A stretch of 64,000 bases of DNA from SMAG-U1939 sp036376595 (GTDB taxonomy: Bacteria > Chloroflexota > Ktedonobacteria > Ktedonobacterales > JADMIN01), in contig DASVAA010000111.1 in assembly GCA_036376595.1 (NCBI GenBank), positions 5,576-69,575 of the forward strand. The letters run 5' to 3'. Shown here in pieces: positions 52,301 to 60,288 of the stretch (the first letter of the stretch is position 1; every line of letters starts with the position of its first letter). A program made the translations under genes and the position numbers. The notes under the pieces are model-generated. The model was given only the letters and a program-made list of their open reading frames with translations. It was not told the origin of the DNA and did no database searches.

Positions 52301-53898
52301 CTATTCGAGGGGTCTTTGGGGTCGCGCAATTGCAAGGGCACCACCGTGTCGAGCGGCACTTTCGAGATCACCACGCCCGCGGCGTGGATGCCGGTGCTGC
52401 GCACGGTGCCTTCGAGGTCGCGCGCCATATCCACCAGGTCCCGGATCTGGCCGCTGGCGTCGTAGAGCTGTTTGAGGTCGCGCACCTCTTTGAGCGAGCC
52501 GTCAATTGTCACCTTGGGGCCGGCGGGGATCAGCCGCGCCACGCGGTCGGCCTCGTTCTGCATCCCTTTGACGCGTCCGACGTCGCGCACGGCGGCTTTG
52601 GCGGCCATCGTGTTGAAGGTGACGATCTGGCCCACACTATCCCAGCCGTATTTGTCGGACACGTAGCGGATCACCTCGTCGCGACGGTCGTCGGGGAAGT
52701 CCATGTCAATATCGGGCAGACCTTTGCGTTCGGGGTTGAGGAACCGCTCGAAGGGCAGCGCATAGAGCAGCGGGTCTACGTTGGTGATGCCCAGCGTGTA
52801 CGAGACGAGGCTGCCGGCCGCCGAGCCGCGGGCGACGCAGCGCATGCCGTGGCCGCGCGCGTAGTTGACGTAGTCCCAAACGATCAGGAAGTACGAAGTC
52901 AGCCCCTTCTCGCGGATGATGCCCAGCTCGTAGCCCAGCCGCTGCTCCACAGCCTCGCTGACCGCGCCGAAGCGCTCGACTGCGCCGGCCAGGCACAGTG
53001 CGCGCAGGTAGTCGTTCTGGTCGCCGTAGTCGGGCGGGATCGTGTAGTTGGGCAGCAGATTGGCGCCGAAGGGGATTTCGACCTCGCAGCGCTCGGCCAC
53101 GCGCACGGTATTGGTGAGCGCCTCGGGCAGCTCGGGGAAGAGTGCCGCCATCTCCCGCGGCGTCTTGAGGTAATATTCGTGACTGTCGAACTTCATGCGC
53201 TTGGGATCGTCGAGCGTCTTGCCGGTCTGCACGCAGAGCAGCACATCCTGGGCGCTGGCGTCGTCGGCGGCGACGTAGTGCAGGTCGTTGGTGGCGAGCA
53301 GTGGGGCGTCCGTCTCGCGCGCCAGCTCGTAGAGCAGCGGGTTGAGCTGGTTCTGCGGCGACTCCGGCGCGCGGTGGTCCTGGATCTCGATGTAGAAGTT
53401 GTCGGGGCCGAAAACGTCCTGATACCAGCGGGCGGCGGTGCGGGCGCCGTTGAGGTCGCCCTTGAGCAACAGTTCGGGGATCTCGCCGGAGAGGCAGCCG
53501 GAGGTGACGATCAGCCCCGCGGCGTGCGCGGCGAGCACCTTCTTATCCACCCGCGGACGGTAATGGTAGCCGCGGGTGTGGGCAATGGTGGTCAGCTTGA
53601 GCAGGTTGTGGTAGCCGGTGTTGTTCTGCGCCAGTAGCAGCAGATGATTGTACTCGTAGCGCCCGGTCTTTTCCTCGATGCTCGGCGCCAGATACCCCTC
53701 CACGCCGAGCACAGGACGGACGCCCGCCGCCTTGGCCGCCTTGTAAAACTCGATGGCGCCGTACATGCCGCCGTGGTCGGTGAGCGCCAGCGCGTCCATG
53801 CCGCCCGCCTTGGCCGCCGCGATCAGCTTCTTGATGCGCGACTGGCCGTCGAGCAGGCTGTATTCCGAGTGGACGTGCAGGTGGGCGAAGTCGGCCAC
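49345..53898 (-). CDS. dnaE: DNA polymerase III alpha subunit, interrupted by an intein and by a repeat-derived insert
   Basis: About 1517 residues, the replicative polymerase of the DnaE1 type. The PHP domain begins FAHLHVHSEYSLLDG; the catalytic PDIDMDF motif (first two Asp of the active site) is present, followed by the palm/finger and the helix-hairpin-helix region and C-terminal OB-fold (VTLGGRITEVRR, then KGDAMAAVQLEDMQGS). Residues about 746-1075 are an intein inserted in the conserved F-N-K/S-H-A sequence. Residues about 1142-1169 are a Ser/Pro-rich peptide encoded by a purine-rich dispersed repeat. Without both, the host protein is a normal length of about 1160 residues. GTG 53898 has AGGAGG nine bases upstream. 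Confidence 0.94.
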   Translation of the reverse strand: MADFAHLHVHSEYSLLDGQSRIKKLIAAAKAGGMDALALTDHGGMYGAIEFYKAAKAAGVRPVLGVEGYLAPSIEEKTGRYEYNHLLLLAQNNTGYHNLLKLTTIAHTRGYHYRPRVDKKVLAAHAAGLIVTSGCLSGEIPELLLKGDLNGARTAARWYQDVFGPDNFYIEIQDHRAPESPQNQLNPLLYELARETDAPLLATNDLHYVAADDASAQDVLLCVQTGKTLDDPKRMKFDSHEYYLKTPREMAALFPELPEALTNTVRVAERCEVEIPFGANLLPNYTIPPDYGDQNDYLRALCLAGAVERFGAVSEAVEQRLGYELGIIREKGLTSYFLIVWDYVNYARGHGMRCVARGSAAGSLVSYTLGITNVDPLLYALPFERFLNPERKGLPDIDMDFPDDRRDEVIRYVSDKYGWDSVGQIVTFNTMAAKAAVRDVGRVKGMQNEADRVARLIPAGPKVTIDGSLKEVRDLKQLYDASGQIRDLVDMARDLEGTVRSTGIHAAGVVISKVPLDTVVPLQLRDPKDPSNSWLVSQYEQMHIEDLGLIKFDFLGLSNLTILMNCKRFLQETRGVDLDLDRLPTDDAKTYALLGEGETTGVFQLESSAMRTYIRELKPTCIEDVMAMVALYRPGPMDSIPQFVKAKNSGGEIRYLHPSLEPILRESYGVIVYQDQVLLVAIQLAGFTWGEVDKFRKAMSKKLASEMASYRDKFVKGCVKNGISQQVAEEIYTFIEPFAGYGFNKCAHGSTEIQLPDGRRTTLSAAYKNPPTEIMAMWPDGQIRPHKVARIVRTGRKALLHIRTASGKTINVTPEHRLLTTEGYREAREMAVGTELIVAPRRVNERQRVARRAMISRLNRSAEHRARVSARVKAYQAARDPEDLRQHMRRMHEMYPDLARKGFAAAQERVKWLYANDPEWKASLIAKSLANTRACYDTRPGYGRCSIASNGMWCASQPERDMCEWLIEQGIAFEMHKVLANGRICDFYFNGIYWEMDGMDRDAAYFAAKYGDLPYVVVTPEDFKPVVLRHLGVAHATNGDPIVSITPCGAAMTYDVEMAPDGPLNYIANRIVSHNSHACAYAWVAYQTAYLKANYTAEFMAATLTTEAGDAKKVVAAVEECRRMGVEVLPPDVNASDIGFTVERLNSSAPSFSSSVPSVSSVVNPSASEDAWAVRFGLLAIKNVGSRPIEELLEARRNGGSFTSLADVFARTESKNLTRGAVECLIKAGACDTLGRPDGVAPHAWRSRLLHSLDRALALGQQQRRMREIGQHSLFGGASGEPAESFTPVEAAEYPRQQILAWEKELLNLYLSAHPLAHVAAVLKKRVKTFTTALNEEWAGQKVTLGGRITEVRRIMTKKGDAMAAVQLEDMQGSIEVVVFPKTYAATADRWQQDAIVLVTGTVSTRNDEAQLVADEVEVFEVSDDEMNHRDYLLRIRLSRGANDSIELARLEQVYTALNRYPGDDRFELLVRNGRWEARLTQPTSGQGIKYCPELMSRLEEILGPNTVEPVPLSARA
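50391..50475 (+). repeat. Purine-rich interspersed repeat inside dnaE
   Basis: About 85 bases containing GGATTCACCACAGAGG, GAAACGGAGGG and AACGGAGG. In the dnaE frame it encodes S-S-S-V-P-S-V-S-S-V-V-N-P-S-A between the host segments G-F-T-V-E and W-A-V-R-F-G, which are directly adjacent in typical DnaE proteins. The peptide core matches that in the GT39 insert. Confidence 0.75.
50674..51663 (-). mobile_element. DnaE intein with a PD-(D/E)XK/Vsr-like nuclease domain
   Basis: Exactly 330 residues from Cys1 (C-A-H-G-S-T-E-I-Q) to the terminal S-H-N, followed by Ser+1 of the host S-H-A. Block B is V-T-P-E-H-R-L-L-T (the T-x-x-H), block F is Y-D-V-E-M, and block G ends I-V-S-H-N. Between them are about 90 residues of basic helices, possibly DNA-binding, then E-R-D-M-C-E-W-L, R-I-C-D-F-Y-F-N-G and Y-W-E-M-D-G, an E-D-ExD arrangement like Vsr/DUF559-type PD-(D/E)XK nucleases. 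No LAGLIDADG motif is seen. Splicing residues look intact, so it should excise. Confidence 0.88.
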
Positions 53899-54104
53899 GG
53901 GCGGGATACCTCCTGGGCGATACAAGGGGGTCTGACTACAAACAGGCTAGCAGAACGCATGCCGGCTCAGCCCGTCGCACCCGCTCGCGCGATCAACGGG
54001 GCTGCGTAGGGGAGCGTAGCACGGAGCGGGCGCCGCTGCCATAGCTAAATCGGGCCGATCCGCTGTATGACCTGTTGCCTACACATGCACGATTGGCTGT
54101 CACG

Positions 54105-54536
54105 TCATGCGTCCGACGGAGGATGCAAGCCGAACGATACCCACACCGCTCGCGCCCCGACGAGCAACGTGCGATTCAGGTGCAAGGCTTCCACAGTAGC
54201 TCGTCCGGTCGGTGTCAAGCCCACGATCTCTGTGCCATCCGCGCTCCATGCGAAGTGCTCGTGCCAAGGCTGCTGGAGTGGATGGTACAACGGCGCGTAG
54301 AGGCGGGTGTCGGGGTCTTTGGCTGAGATGCTATCTCCCTTGTACTCGTTGCATGCCGCGCAGGCCAGACACAAATTGTCCTCGGTGGTCGCGCCGCCAT
54401 TGGCCTCCGGCTTGATGTGATCGATCTCCATTGGCATGCCAGTGATCCGCTCCGACGTCAGGCAATACTGACCGCGGTGCTTGGCGCGAGTCCGCACGCG
54501 CTCGCGCAGGGCAGCCGAGATGTGCGTCCTGCTCAT
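54105..54536 (-). CDS. HNH endonuclease-family protein
   Basis: A 143-residue protein. The HNH core is M-E-I-D-H-I-K-P then G-G-A-T-T-E-D-N-L and C-L-A-C-A-A-C-N-E-Y-K. The zinc-binding Cys pairs are partly changed: upstream only a single C (G-Q-Y-C-L-T-S) remains of the usual C-x-x-C. The C-terminal half (80-143) is not part of the motif and carries V-G-L-T-P-T-G-R-A-T-V-E-A-L. The start overlaps the stop of the ribbon-helix-helix gene (ATGA), so the two are coupled. Role unknown; a two-gene toxin-antitoxin-like or defence unit is possible. Confidence 0.85.
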   Translation of the reverse strand: MSRTHISAALRERVRTRAKHRGQYCLTSERITGMPMEIDHIKPEANGGATTEDNLCLACAACNEYKGDSISAKDPDTRLYAPLYHPLQQPWHEHFAWSADGTEIVGLTPTGRATVEALHLNRTLLVGARAVWVSFGLHPPSDA

Positions 54537-54946
54537 GCCGATGGCAACAGCGCCGAGACGTCATATCCGCGCTGTTTGAGCTGGGCAAGCGCCTGCGCCC
54601 TGCTGAACACCACGCGCTCGTACTGTCGCGTGAGCGACGCCGCCTCGCGCGCCTCTGCCTCATCCAGCCCCTCGCGCTGCTGTTTGTCATGGAGCTGCTG
54701 CAAGCGCACCAAAGAGCGTGCGGGGAGCCGCGCCTGGGCCATGCGGCGCAGGGCATCGTCGCCCAGCGCCGCGAGCTGCGCGGTCAACTCGGCAACGTCT
54801 GACTGTTGCGAGTGCATCCCGGAGTCGCGGCCGGTCAGCACGTCGAGCGCCTGTTCCTCGACCGAGCGGTGCGCCTGCTCGGCGTCGCGCTTGAGCCGCG
54901 CGTACACATCATCCGGCAGATCGATGGTGATGCGTTGTCCTGCCAT
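54533..54946 (-). CDS. Ribbon-helix-helix protein paired with the HNH gene
   Basis: A 137-residue protein. Residues 3-38 (RITIDLPDDVYARLKRDA, then A-H-R-S-V-E-E-Q-A) are a ribbon-helix-helix DNA-binding domain of the CopG/Arc type. The C-terminal 80 residues are mostly helical, ending in R-Q-Y-E-R-V-V-F-S-R-A-Q-A-L-A-Q-L-K-Q-R-G-Y-D. I recall this tail from small genes next to HNH genes in several phyla. It overlaps the HNH start by 4 bases. It probably represses the pair and binds the partner. Confidence 0.82.
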   Translation of the reverse strand: MAGQRITIDLPDDVYARLKRDAEQAHRSVEEQALDVLTGRDSGMHSQQSDVAELTAQLAALGDDALRRMAQARLPARSLVRLQQLHDKQQREGLDEAEAREAASLTRQYERVVFSRAQALAQLKQRGYDVSALLPSA

Positions 54947-54974
54947 ATCTCACCCCTGCGCGCAGTATCGCACG

Positions 54975-56978
54975 CTACGCGCTCAGCTTGGTGAACACCT
55001 CCGGGCCGTGGCGCTTGACGGCGGCGACCAAGCCGCCCTCGGAGGTCAGCGCCTGGATCATCGGCGAGGGCACCTGCGCCTGGAACTCGCGGCCGGAGGC
55101 GACATCGCGCACGGTGCCGCTGGCGAGGTCCACCTCCAGCTCGGCGCCCTCGCCGGCCAGCGCGTAGAACTCATCGTCCGCGATGACCAGATACGGCAGC
55201 GCCTCGTTCACCAGGTTGCGCTTGTGGATGAAGGCATAGCTCTTGGCGATCACCGCCCGGATGCCAGCGCCCTGCAGCGCCCAGACCGCCTGCTCGCGCG
55301 AGCTGCCGCTACCCCAGCCCTCCTCGGCGACCACGATCGTCGCGCCCTGCTTCGCCCGCTCGCGGAACTCCGGCCGCACGTAGTAGAAGCAGTGGTCGCC
55401 CAGGTCGGCGAGCGCGGTCAGGTGGCAGAACTCGCCGGGGATGATGGCGTCGGTATCCACCGCGTCACCGAAGCGCTGCACCTTCGCGTGGATCGTCCCG
55501 CCCGCGACGGCCGCGCTCGCCTTCGTCTCCTCGGCCGGCGGCACGACCGTCATCTGCGGCTCCTCGACGGTGATGCGCGGCGGAGCCATGCGCAGGCGGC
55601 GCATTAGCACGCGGTCGAGCCGGTTGCGGTCCACGTGCTCCAGCAGCGCGCGGGGATCGGTGACGCGCATATCGAGCGACGAGGCGGCGACCGTGGCGGC
55701 GCTGGCGAGCCAGGCGAGCGAGCCTTCACCCATGCGGTTCTCGAAGTTGCGGTTCTGCGAGCTGAGCCAGACCTCGCCCTTGCCGGCTTTGCGGCTGGCG
55801 ATCCCCAGGCACATCGAGCAGTTGGGCACGTCCACCGTGAAGCCGGCGCGCTCGTAAATCTCCCACAGTCCGGTCTTGCGGAAGTGATCGGCAATCCACA
55901 GGTCGCCGGGCACCACCACACGCCGGCCGGCCTCGGCGGGGATGGGCTGCGCGCCGGATTCGAGCGCCGCCCCCAGCACCAGCGCGCCCAGCGCCAGCTC
56001 CTCTTCGGTGGTGGTGCAGGCGCCGATGAACGCGCCGTCGAGCGCCTGACCGGCGACCTCAGTGACGTCGTAGACGTTGTCGGGCGAGAAGGGCTTGGCG
56101 ACCTGCGGCGCCAGCTCGGTCAGGCGGATGGGGAAGTGCGCGGCGTAGGGGGCGTCGTCGTCGGCGCGGAAGTAGTGGGCGGTATCGTTGTAGCCACGGC
56201 GGCGGCGCGCGAGCCACTCGGCCACCTGCTCGTCTGGCTCGAAGATGCCGTTGAGGCCGCCGAACTCGGCGGTCATGTTGCAGATCGTGAAACGCATGTC
56301 GGTGGTAAAGCGGTGCGCGCCGCCGCCGCGGTACTCGACGCTGCGCTCCATCGCCACGGTGTTGCGGCCCAGCGCGCCGAGCGTGCGCAGGATCACGTCC
56401 TTGCCGCCGATGCCGAAGGGCAGCTCGCCCTCGTAGTCCACCGCAATCGCCTCGGGCACCTCGATCCACGTCTGGCCGAGCACCATCGCCGCAGTCACGT
56501 CCGCCCCGCCCAGGCCGATGGCGATAGCGCCCATGCCGCCGTGCGAGCTGGTGTGCGAATCGGCGCCGATCACCACTTCCCCGGGCTGCACCAGGTCGCG
56601 GTAGAACTTGGTGTGCATGATGGTCATGTTGGCGTCGTAGAAGTGCTTGAGGCCGACCTCTTTGGCGAAGGCGCGCGAGAGGTTGGCGAGCTTCTGGGTG
56701 CGCGCGTCGTGGGCCAGCGTTTCGGGGTCCACGGTGTGGTCAAGCGCGAGGTAGAAGCGATCGGGATCGGCGAGCGCGGGGCGGCCAAGCATCGTGTAGG
56801 TGCGATCCATGCCGTTCCAGGCCAGCTCGCTAGCAATCGTCCAGTCCACGCGGATCTGGAGCATGTCGCCGGCCTGCACCCACGGCCGCGGCAGCGCGAC
56901 CGCGTGCTGGGCGAGGATCTTCTGCGTGAGGGTCATCGGCCGCCGCTGGGTCTGGGTATCGCTCTTGGAAGACGCCAT
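54975..56978 (-). CDS. Aconitase-superfamily hydro-lyase with LeuC and LeuD domains fused
   Basis: A 667-residue protein. The large (LeuC-like) part, about 1-480, keeps the 4Fe-4S cysteines in G-A-C-T-T-T and N-C-S-M-C-L-G, the H-T-V-D-P and V-I-G-A-D-S-H-T-S-S-H-G-G motifs. The small swivel (LeuD-like) part, about 500-667, has F-G-D-A-V-D-T-D-A-I-I-P and GWGSGSSREQAVWAL. Usually these are two genes in bacteria. Members isomerise 3-isopropylmalate, methylmalate-type or homocitrate-like acids; which is not visible here, and no leu gene is adjacent. GGGAG precedes ATG 56978 by 7 bases. Confidence 0.9.
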   Translation of the reverse strand: MASSKSDTQTQRRPMTLTQKILAQHAVALPRPWVQAGDMLQIRVDWTIASELAWNGMDRTYTMLGRPALADPDRFYLALDHTVDPETLAHDARTQKLANLSRAFAKEVGLKHFYDANMTIMHTKFYRDLVQPGEVVIGADSHTSSHGGMGAIAIGLGGADVTAAMVLGQTWIEVPEAIAVDYEGELPFGIGGKDVILRTLGALGRNTVAMERSVEYRGGGAHRFTTDMRFTICNMTAEFGGLNGIFEPDEQVAEWLARRRRGYNDTAHYFRADDDAPYAAHFPIRLTELAPQVAKPFSPDNVYDVTEVAGQALDGAFIGACTTTEEELALGALVLGAALESGAQPIPAEAGRRVVVPGDLWIADHFRKTGLWEIYERAGFTVDVPNCSMCLGIASRKAGKGEVWLSSQNRNFENRMGEGSLAWLASAATVAASSLDMRVTDPRALLEHVDRNRLDRVLMRRLRMAPPRITVEEPQMTVVPPAEETKASAAVAGGTIHAKVQRFGDAVDTDAIIPGEFCHLTALADLGDHCFYYVRPEFRERAKQGATIVVAEEGWGSGSSREQAVWALQGAGIRAVIAKSYAFIHKRNLVNEALPYLVIADDEFYALAGEGAELEVDLASGTVRDVASGREFQAQVPSPMIQALTSEGGLVAAVKRHGPEVFTKLSA

Positions 56979-57050
56979 TGTCCGCTCCCTGCCTCTTTAG
57001 CTGTCCATCGTGACGCCGTTGGGCCACAACCTGCCGCAACGCTACCATGT

Positions 57051-57075
57051 GTAGGGGCGCGACATGTCGCGCCCG
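57051..57075 (+). repeat. GTAGGGGCG-type palindromic repeat, fully palindromic copy
   Basis: GTAG then the perfect 20-base palindrome GGGCGCGACATGTCGCGCCC, 73 bases upstream of the hydro-lyase start. Same 5' signature as the other copies but a different stem interior, again matched on both sides. Confidence 0.65.
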
Positions 57076-57204
57076 TTCGCGCCGGGTGGACCACACGCCG
57101 CCAATCATCTAGCATCATACTACACAGGCGGCGCGAAGCTCGGCACTCCTGACGGCGAGACGATTGCAGGCAGCCAGGGTAGCATCGGATGATGTCGCTG
57201 ATAC

Positions 57205-57555
57205 TTGACCAGCCGGTGCTGGGTGAGACGGCGACGATTCGACTTCCTGGACGACTGGCGTCGGACGTCGTCGCACAAGCAGCGCCCCGCGCTGGTCGCC
57301 GAGCCAATTGCGACGGCGGGCGACGACGCCGAGGTGCGGCGCTGGGCCGCGCTCTGCGCCGGCATCGCCGAGTGGCTCTGCTGGAACGACGAGCTGCCGT
57401 TTCCAGGCTGGACCTCCAAGCCCGAATACATCTTGCCGGAGCCGTGGTTCCTCTATCCCGGCTGGCGGCTGCGCGCCTGGCAGCTCGCCACAACGCCTGC
57501 TCCCTTCAAAATGCGCAACATCTTCGGCGGCGACCACATGCTCGATCGCGTGTAG
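57205..57555 (+). CDS. Small hypothetical protein
   Basis: A 116-residue frame from TTG 57205 (GTG 57223 is an alternative). The order F-D-F-L-D-D-W-R, A-G-I-A-E-W-L-C-W, L-P-E-P-W-F-L-Y-P-G-W-R-L-R-A-W and A-P-F-K-M-R-N-I-F-G-G-D-H-M-L resembles short proteins of unknown function found in several bacteria. It has coding-like composition and no signal peptide. No convincing ribosome site is seen, so the N-terminus may be missing. Confidence 0.55.
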   Translation: MTSRCWVRRRRFDFLDDWRRTSSHKQRPALVAEPIATAGDDAEVRRWAALCAGIAEWLCWNDELPFPGWTSKPEYILPEPWFLYPGWRLRAWQLATTPAPFKMRNIFGGDHMLDRV

Positions 57556-57585
57556 CCGGCTGCCTCGCGGGGCCGTCGGACGCGG

Positions 57586-57591
57586 TATAAT
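57586..57591 (+). promoter_or_regulatory. Candidate -10 box of guaA
   Basis: Perfect TATAAT in GC-rich surroundings, 80 bases upstream of the guaA ATG. No -35 match is seen, and no purine riboswitch fold is recognised in the leader. Confidence 0.4.
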
Positions 57592-57671
57592 GCGCATGAG
57601 CGCCCGATCCGATCCGCCCGCTGCGCCGCTGTCTGGCCGCAGCCTTGCCCGTCCACCGAGGTATCCGCCCG

Positions 57672-59333
57672 ATGCATCCGACCGCCCCCGCGACCGACCC
57701 CAGCAGCCAGGAGACGGCCGCCAACCAGCCCGCGCCCGCTGCGCCCGCCGCGCGCGAGGCGATCGCGATCCTCGACTACGGCTCGCAGTACAGCCGCCTG
57801 ATCGCGCGCCGCGTGCGCGAATGCCACGTCTACTGCGAGCTGCTCCCTGCCAGCACCACGCTCGCCGAGCTGCGGCGCCTGGGCGCCAGGGGCGTGATCC
57901 TCTCCGGCGGACCCGATAGCGTCTACGACGAGCATGCGCGGCATGTGGATCAGGCGATCCTGGAGAGCGAGCTGCCGGTGCTGGGCATCTGCTACGGCAT
58001 GCAGCTCATGGCGCAGCAGCTCGGCGGGCATGTCGAGCCGCACAGCGGGCGCCGCGAGTACGGGCCCGCCGAGGTCGCCGTCGTACCCGAGGCCTCAGCC
58101 ACGCAGTCTGCGCTCTTTGCGGGACTGGATTCAGAGCCAGAGGGGGGCAGCGGCATCGCGGTGTGGATGAGCCACGGCGACAGCGTTGGTGCGCTCCCGC
58201 CCGGCTTCGCGCCGGTCGCGCGCTCCGGCTCCGGCGCGCTGGCGGCGATGAGCGACGGGCACGGGCGCATCGGCATCCAGTTCCATCCTGAGGTCAGCCA
58301 CACGCCACAGGGCAAGCGGATGCTCGAAAACTTCCTCTTCGGCGTCTGCAACTGCCAGCCCACCTGGACCTCCGGCGCGTTCGTCGAGGAGGCGGTGGCG
58401 CGCATCCGCGAGCAGGTGGGCGCGACGGGCCGTGTGATCTGTGGGCTTTCGGGTGGCGTGGATTCGGCGGTCGCGGCGCTGCTGGTCCACCGCGCGATCG
58501 GCGACCGGCTGACCTGCATCTTCGTGGATACCGGCTGCATGCGCGCCGGCGAGCCGGAGCAGGTGGTCGAGACCTTCCGCACCCATCTGGGCATCCCGCT
58601 GGTCGCGGTGGACGCCGGCGAGCGCTTCCTCGCGCGACTGGCGGGCGTGACGGACCCGGAGCAGAAGCGGCGCATCATCGGCGGAGAGTTCGTGCGCGTC
58701 TTCGAGGGCGAGGCGGCGCGCCTGGCATCCGAGGCGCCGGTCGAGTTTCTGGCGCAGGGCACGCTCTACCCGGACGTGATCGAGAGCACCAGCCACGACG
58801 CCAGCGCGGCGCAGAAGATCAAGACGCACCACAATGTCGGCGGCCTGCCCGAAGGCATGCGCTTTACGCTGGTCGAGCCGCTGCGCTATCTCTTCAAGGA
58901 CGAGGTGCGCGAGGTCGGCGCCGCGCTGGGCCTGCCCGACGAGTGGGTCTGGCGCCACCCGTTCCCCGGCCCTGGCCTGGCGATTCGCGTGATCGGCGAG
59001 GTGACGCCGGAGCGGCTGGCGACCCTGCGCGCTGCCGACGCAATCGTGATCGAGGAGCTGCGGCGTGCCGGACTCTATCGCCAGATCGGGCAGGCGTTCG
59101 CCGTGCTGACGCCGATCCAGAGTGTGGGCGTGATGGGCGATGGTCGCACCTACGCCAACACCGTCGCCGTGCGCGCCGTGAGCACCGGCGATTTCATGAC
59201 CGCCGATTGGGCGCGCATCCCCTACGACGTGCTGGGCCGCATCTCGAACCGCGTCGTAAACGAGGTGCCGGGCGTCAATCGCGTGGTCTACGACATCACG
59301 AGCAAGCCCCCGGCGACCATCGAGTGGGAGTAA
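57672..59333 (+). CDS. guaA: GMP synthase (glutamine-hydrolysing)
   Basis: About 553 residues. It converts XMP to GMP with glutamine and ATP. The N-terminal class I glutamine amidotransferase has Cys in G-I-C-Y-G-M-Q and the His-Glu pair in I-Q-F-H-P-E-V-S-H-T. The ATP-pyrophosphatase P-loop is GLSGGVDSAVAALLV. The C-terminal dimerisation domain ends N-R-V-V-Y-D-I-T-S-K-P-P-A-T-I-E-W-E, as in all GuaA. A Pro/Ala-rich tail of about 28 residues precedes the family start. ATG 57672 has GAGG at about 9 bases. Confidence 0.96.
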   Translation: MHPTAPATDPSSQETAANQPAPAAPAAREAIAILDYGSQYSRLIARRVRECHVYCELLPASTTLAELRRLGARGVILSGGPDSVYDEHARHVDQAILESELPVLGICYGMQLMAQQLGGHVEPHSGRREYGPAEVAVVPEASATQSALFAGLDSEPEGGSGIAVWMSHGDSVGALPPGFAPVARSGSGALAAMSDGHGRIGIQFHPEVSHTPQGKRMLENFLFGVCNCQPTWTSGAFVEEAVARIREQVGATGRVICGLSGGVDSAVAALLVHRAIGDRLTCIFVDTGCMRAGEPEQVVETFRTHLGIPLVAVDAGERFLARLAGVTDPEQKRRIIGGEFVRVFEGEAARLASEAPVEFLAQGTLYPDVIESTSHDASAAQKIKTHHNVGGLPEGMRFTLVEPLRYLFKDEVREVGAALGLPDEWVWRHPFPGPGLAIRVIGEVTPERLATLRAADAIVIEELRRAGLYRQIGQAFAVLTPIQSVGVMGDGRTYANTVAVRAVSTGDFMTADWARIPYDVLGRISNRVVNEVPGVNRVVYDITSKPPATIEWE

Positions 59334-59424
59334 TCGAGCGGAGCACGCCAGGCGATCCGCGCCAACGCTGGCGGTGTAGCGGCGAGGGCCACACATCGCC
59401 CCCCTGACAGAATCGGAACACGGT

Positions 59425-59449
59425 GTAGTGGCGAGGCCTGCCTCGCCCG
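59425..59449 (+). repeat. GTAGTGGCG-type palindromic repeat
   Basis: GTAGTGGCGAGGC, CT, then GCCTCGCC: an 8-base perfect stem, between guaA and the next gene. Shares the GTAGTGGCGAG signature with 29731. Confidence 0.6.
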
Positions 59450-59479
59450 TCGCGCGGGAGCGAGTCAAAGAGGTCGAAG

Positions 59480-60277
59480 ATGCCCATGCAGCACGACAAC
59501 GGCACCGGCAGCGGCGATGCCGGCGACACCACTGGCGACGGCCGGGACGCCTTCGACTGGCAGTCGTGGGGTGAGGACCAGCCGCGAGGCGACGAGCAGA
59601 GCGCAGGGGCCGGCGAGCCGGCCCGATCGACCGAGCCGGGCGCCGGTCACTGGGTCTCGGAGGGCGGCGTGATGCGCTGGGAGCGTCCCGGCGAGATAGA
59701 TGAAGCCGAGGCCCTCGACGCCGCATCCGAGGCCAGCTCGCCGTGGGCGAAGGACGCGATCGAGCTACCGCCTGGTGCGCCGGAGGTGTTGCGCGCACGC
59801 GCGGCGCGAGCGTGGTTGCTGCGCCAGCGCACGCTAGAGCTGGATGCGATGGGCGTGCTCCTGCTGGAGCGACGCAGGCTGCACGAGGCACGCGGCGAGG
59901 CTGAGGGCGAAGCGCCACCCGACGATCCGCTACCTCTCGCGCTGGCGCTGGCCGAGCACCAGGCGGCGATCGAGGAGTACGAGCGGCTGCTGGCCGAGAT
60001 GGACGAGATTGCGTCGCACATCGGGCCGGCGCGCGTGCTGGTGGAGTTCTACCTGCGCGTGATGGAGCGTCTCGCGGAGCTTGCGACGCAGCCCGAGGCA
60101 CCGCCCGAATTCGCCGATGCGCTGCTGGCGGCGCAGGTGGAGGGCGAGGAGAACGTGCGCTCCGGCGCAACGCCTCCCACGCCGCACTCTACCGCCGTCT
60201 GGCGCGGGCGGGCCGAAGCGGCGCTCCAGGTGCGCCGGCGCGTCGAGCGTGTCACTGCGCCGGAGCCGGAAGACTGA
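59480..60277 (+). CDS. Hypothetical coiled-coil protein
   Basis: A 265-residue acidic protein. Residues 1-90 are low-complexity Gly/Asp/Glu; residues 100-215 are long alanine/leucine/glutamate helices likely to form coiled coils. No membrane segment. Family not recognised. AAGAGG precedes ATG 59480. It ends 11 bases before the response regulator start and is probably cotranscribed with the two-component pair and possibly the protease. Confidence 0.72.
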   Translation: MPMQHDNGTGSGDAGDTTGDGRDAFDWQSWGEDQPRGDEQSAGAGEPARSTEPGAGHWVSEGGVMRWERPGEIDEAEALDAASEASSPWAKDAIELPPGAPEVLRARAARAWLLRQRTLELDAMGVLLLERRRLHEARGEAEGEAPPDDPLPLALALAEHQAAIEEYERLLAEMDEIASHIGPARVLVEFYLRVMERLAELATQPEAPPEFADALLAAQVEGEENVRSGATPPTPHSTAVWRGRAEAALQVRRRVERVTAPEPED

Positions 60278-60288
60278 GGAGGAAGCGC

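Noticed and set aside
50668..53637. A 989-codon plus-strand open frame opposite dnaE
   Set aside because: It is fully antisense to well-conserved dnaE and intein coding sequence, has composition of a shadow frame (Val/Ala/Arg/His) and no recognisable domain.
57556..57671. Purine riboswitch ahead of guaA
   Set aside because: The short leader shows no three-way junction or conserved loop bases; only a -10 box is visible.
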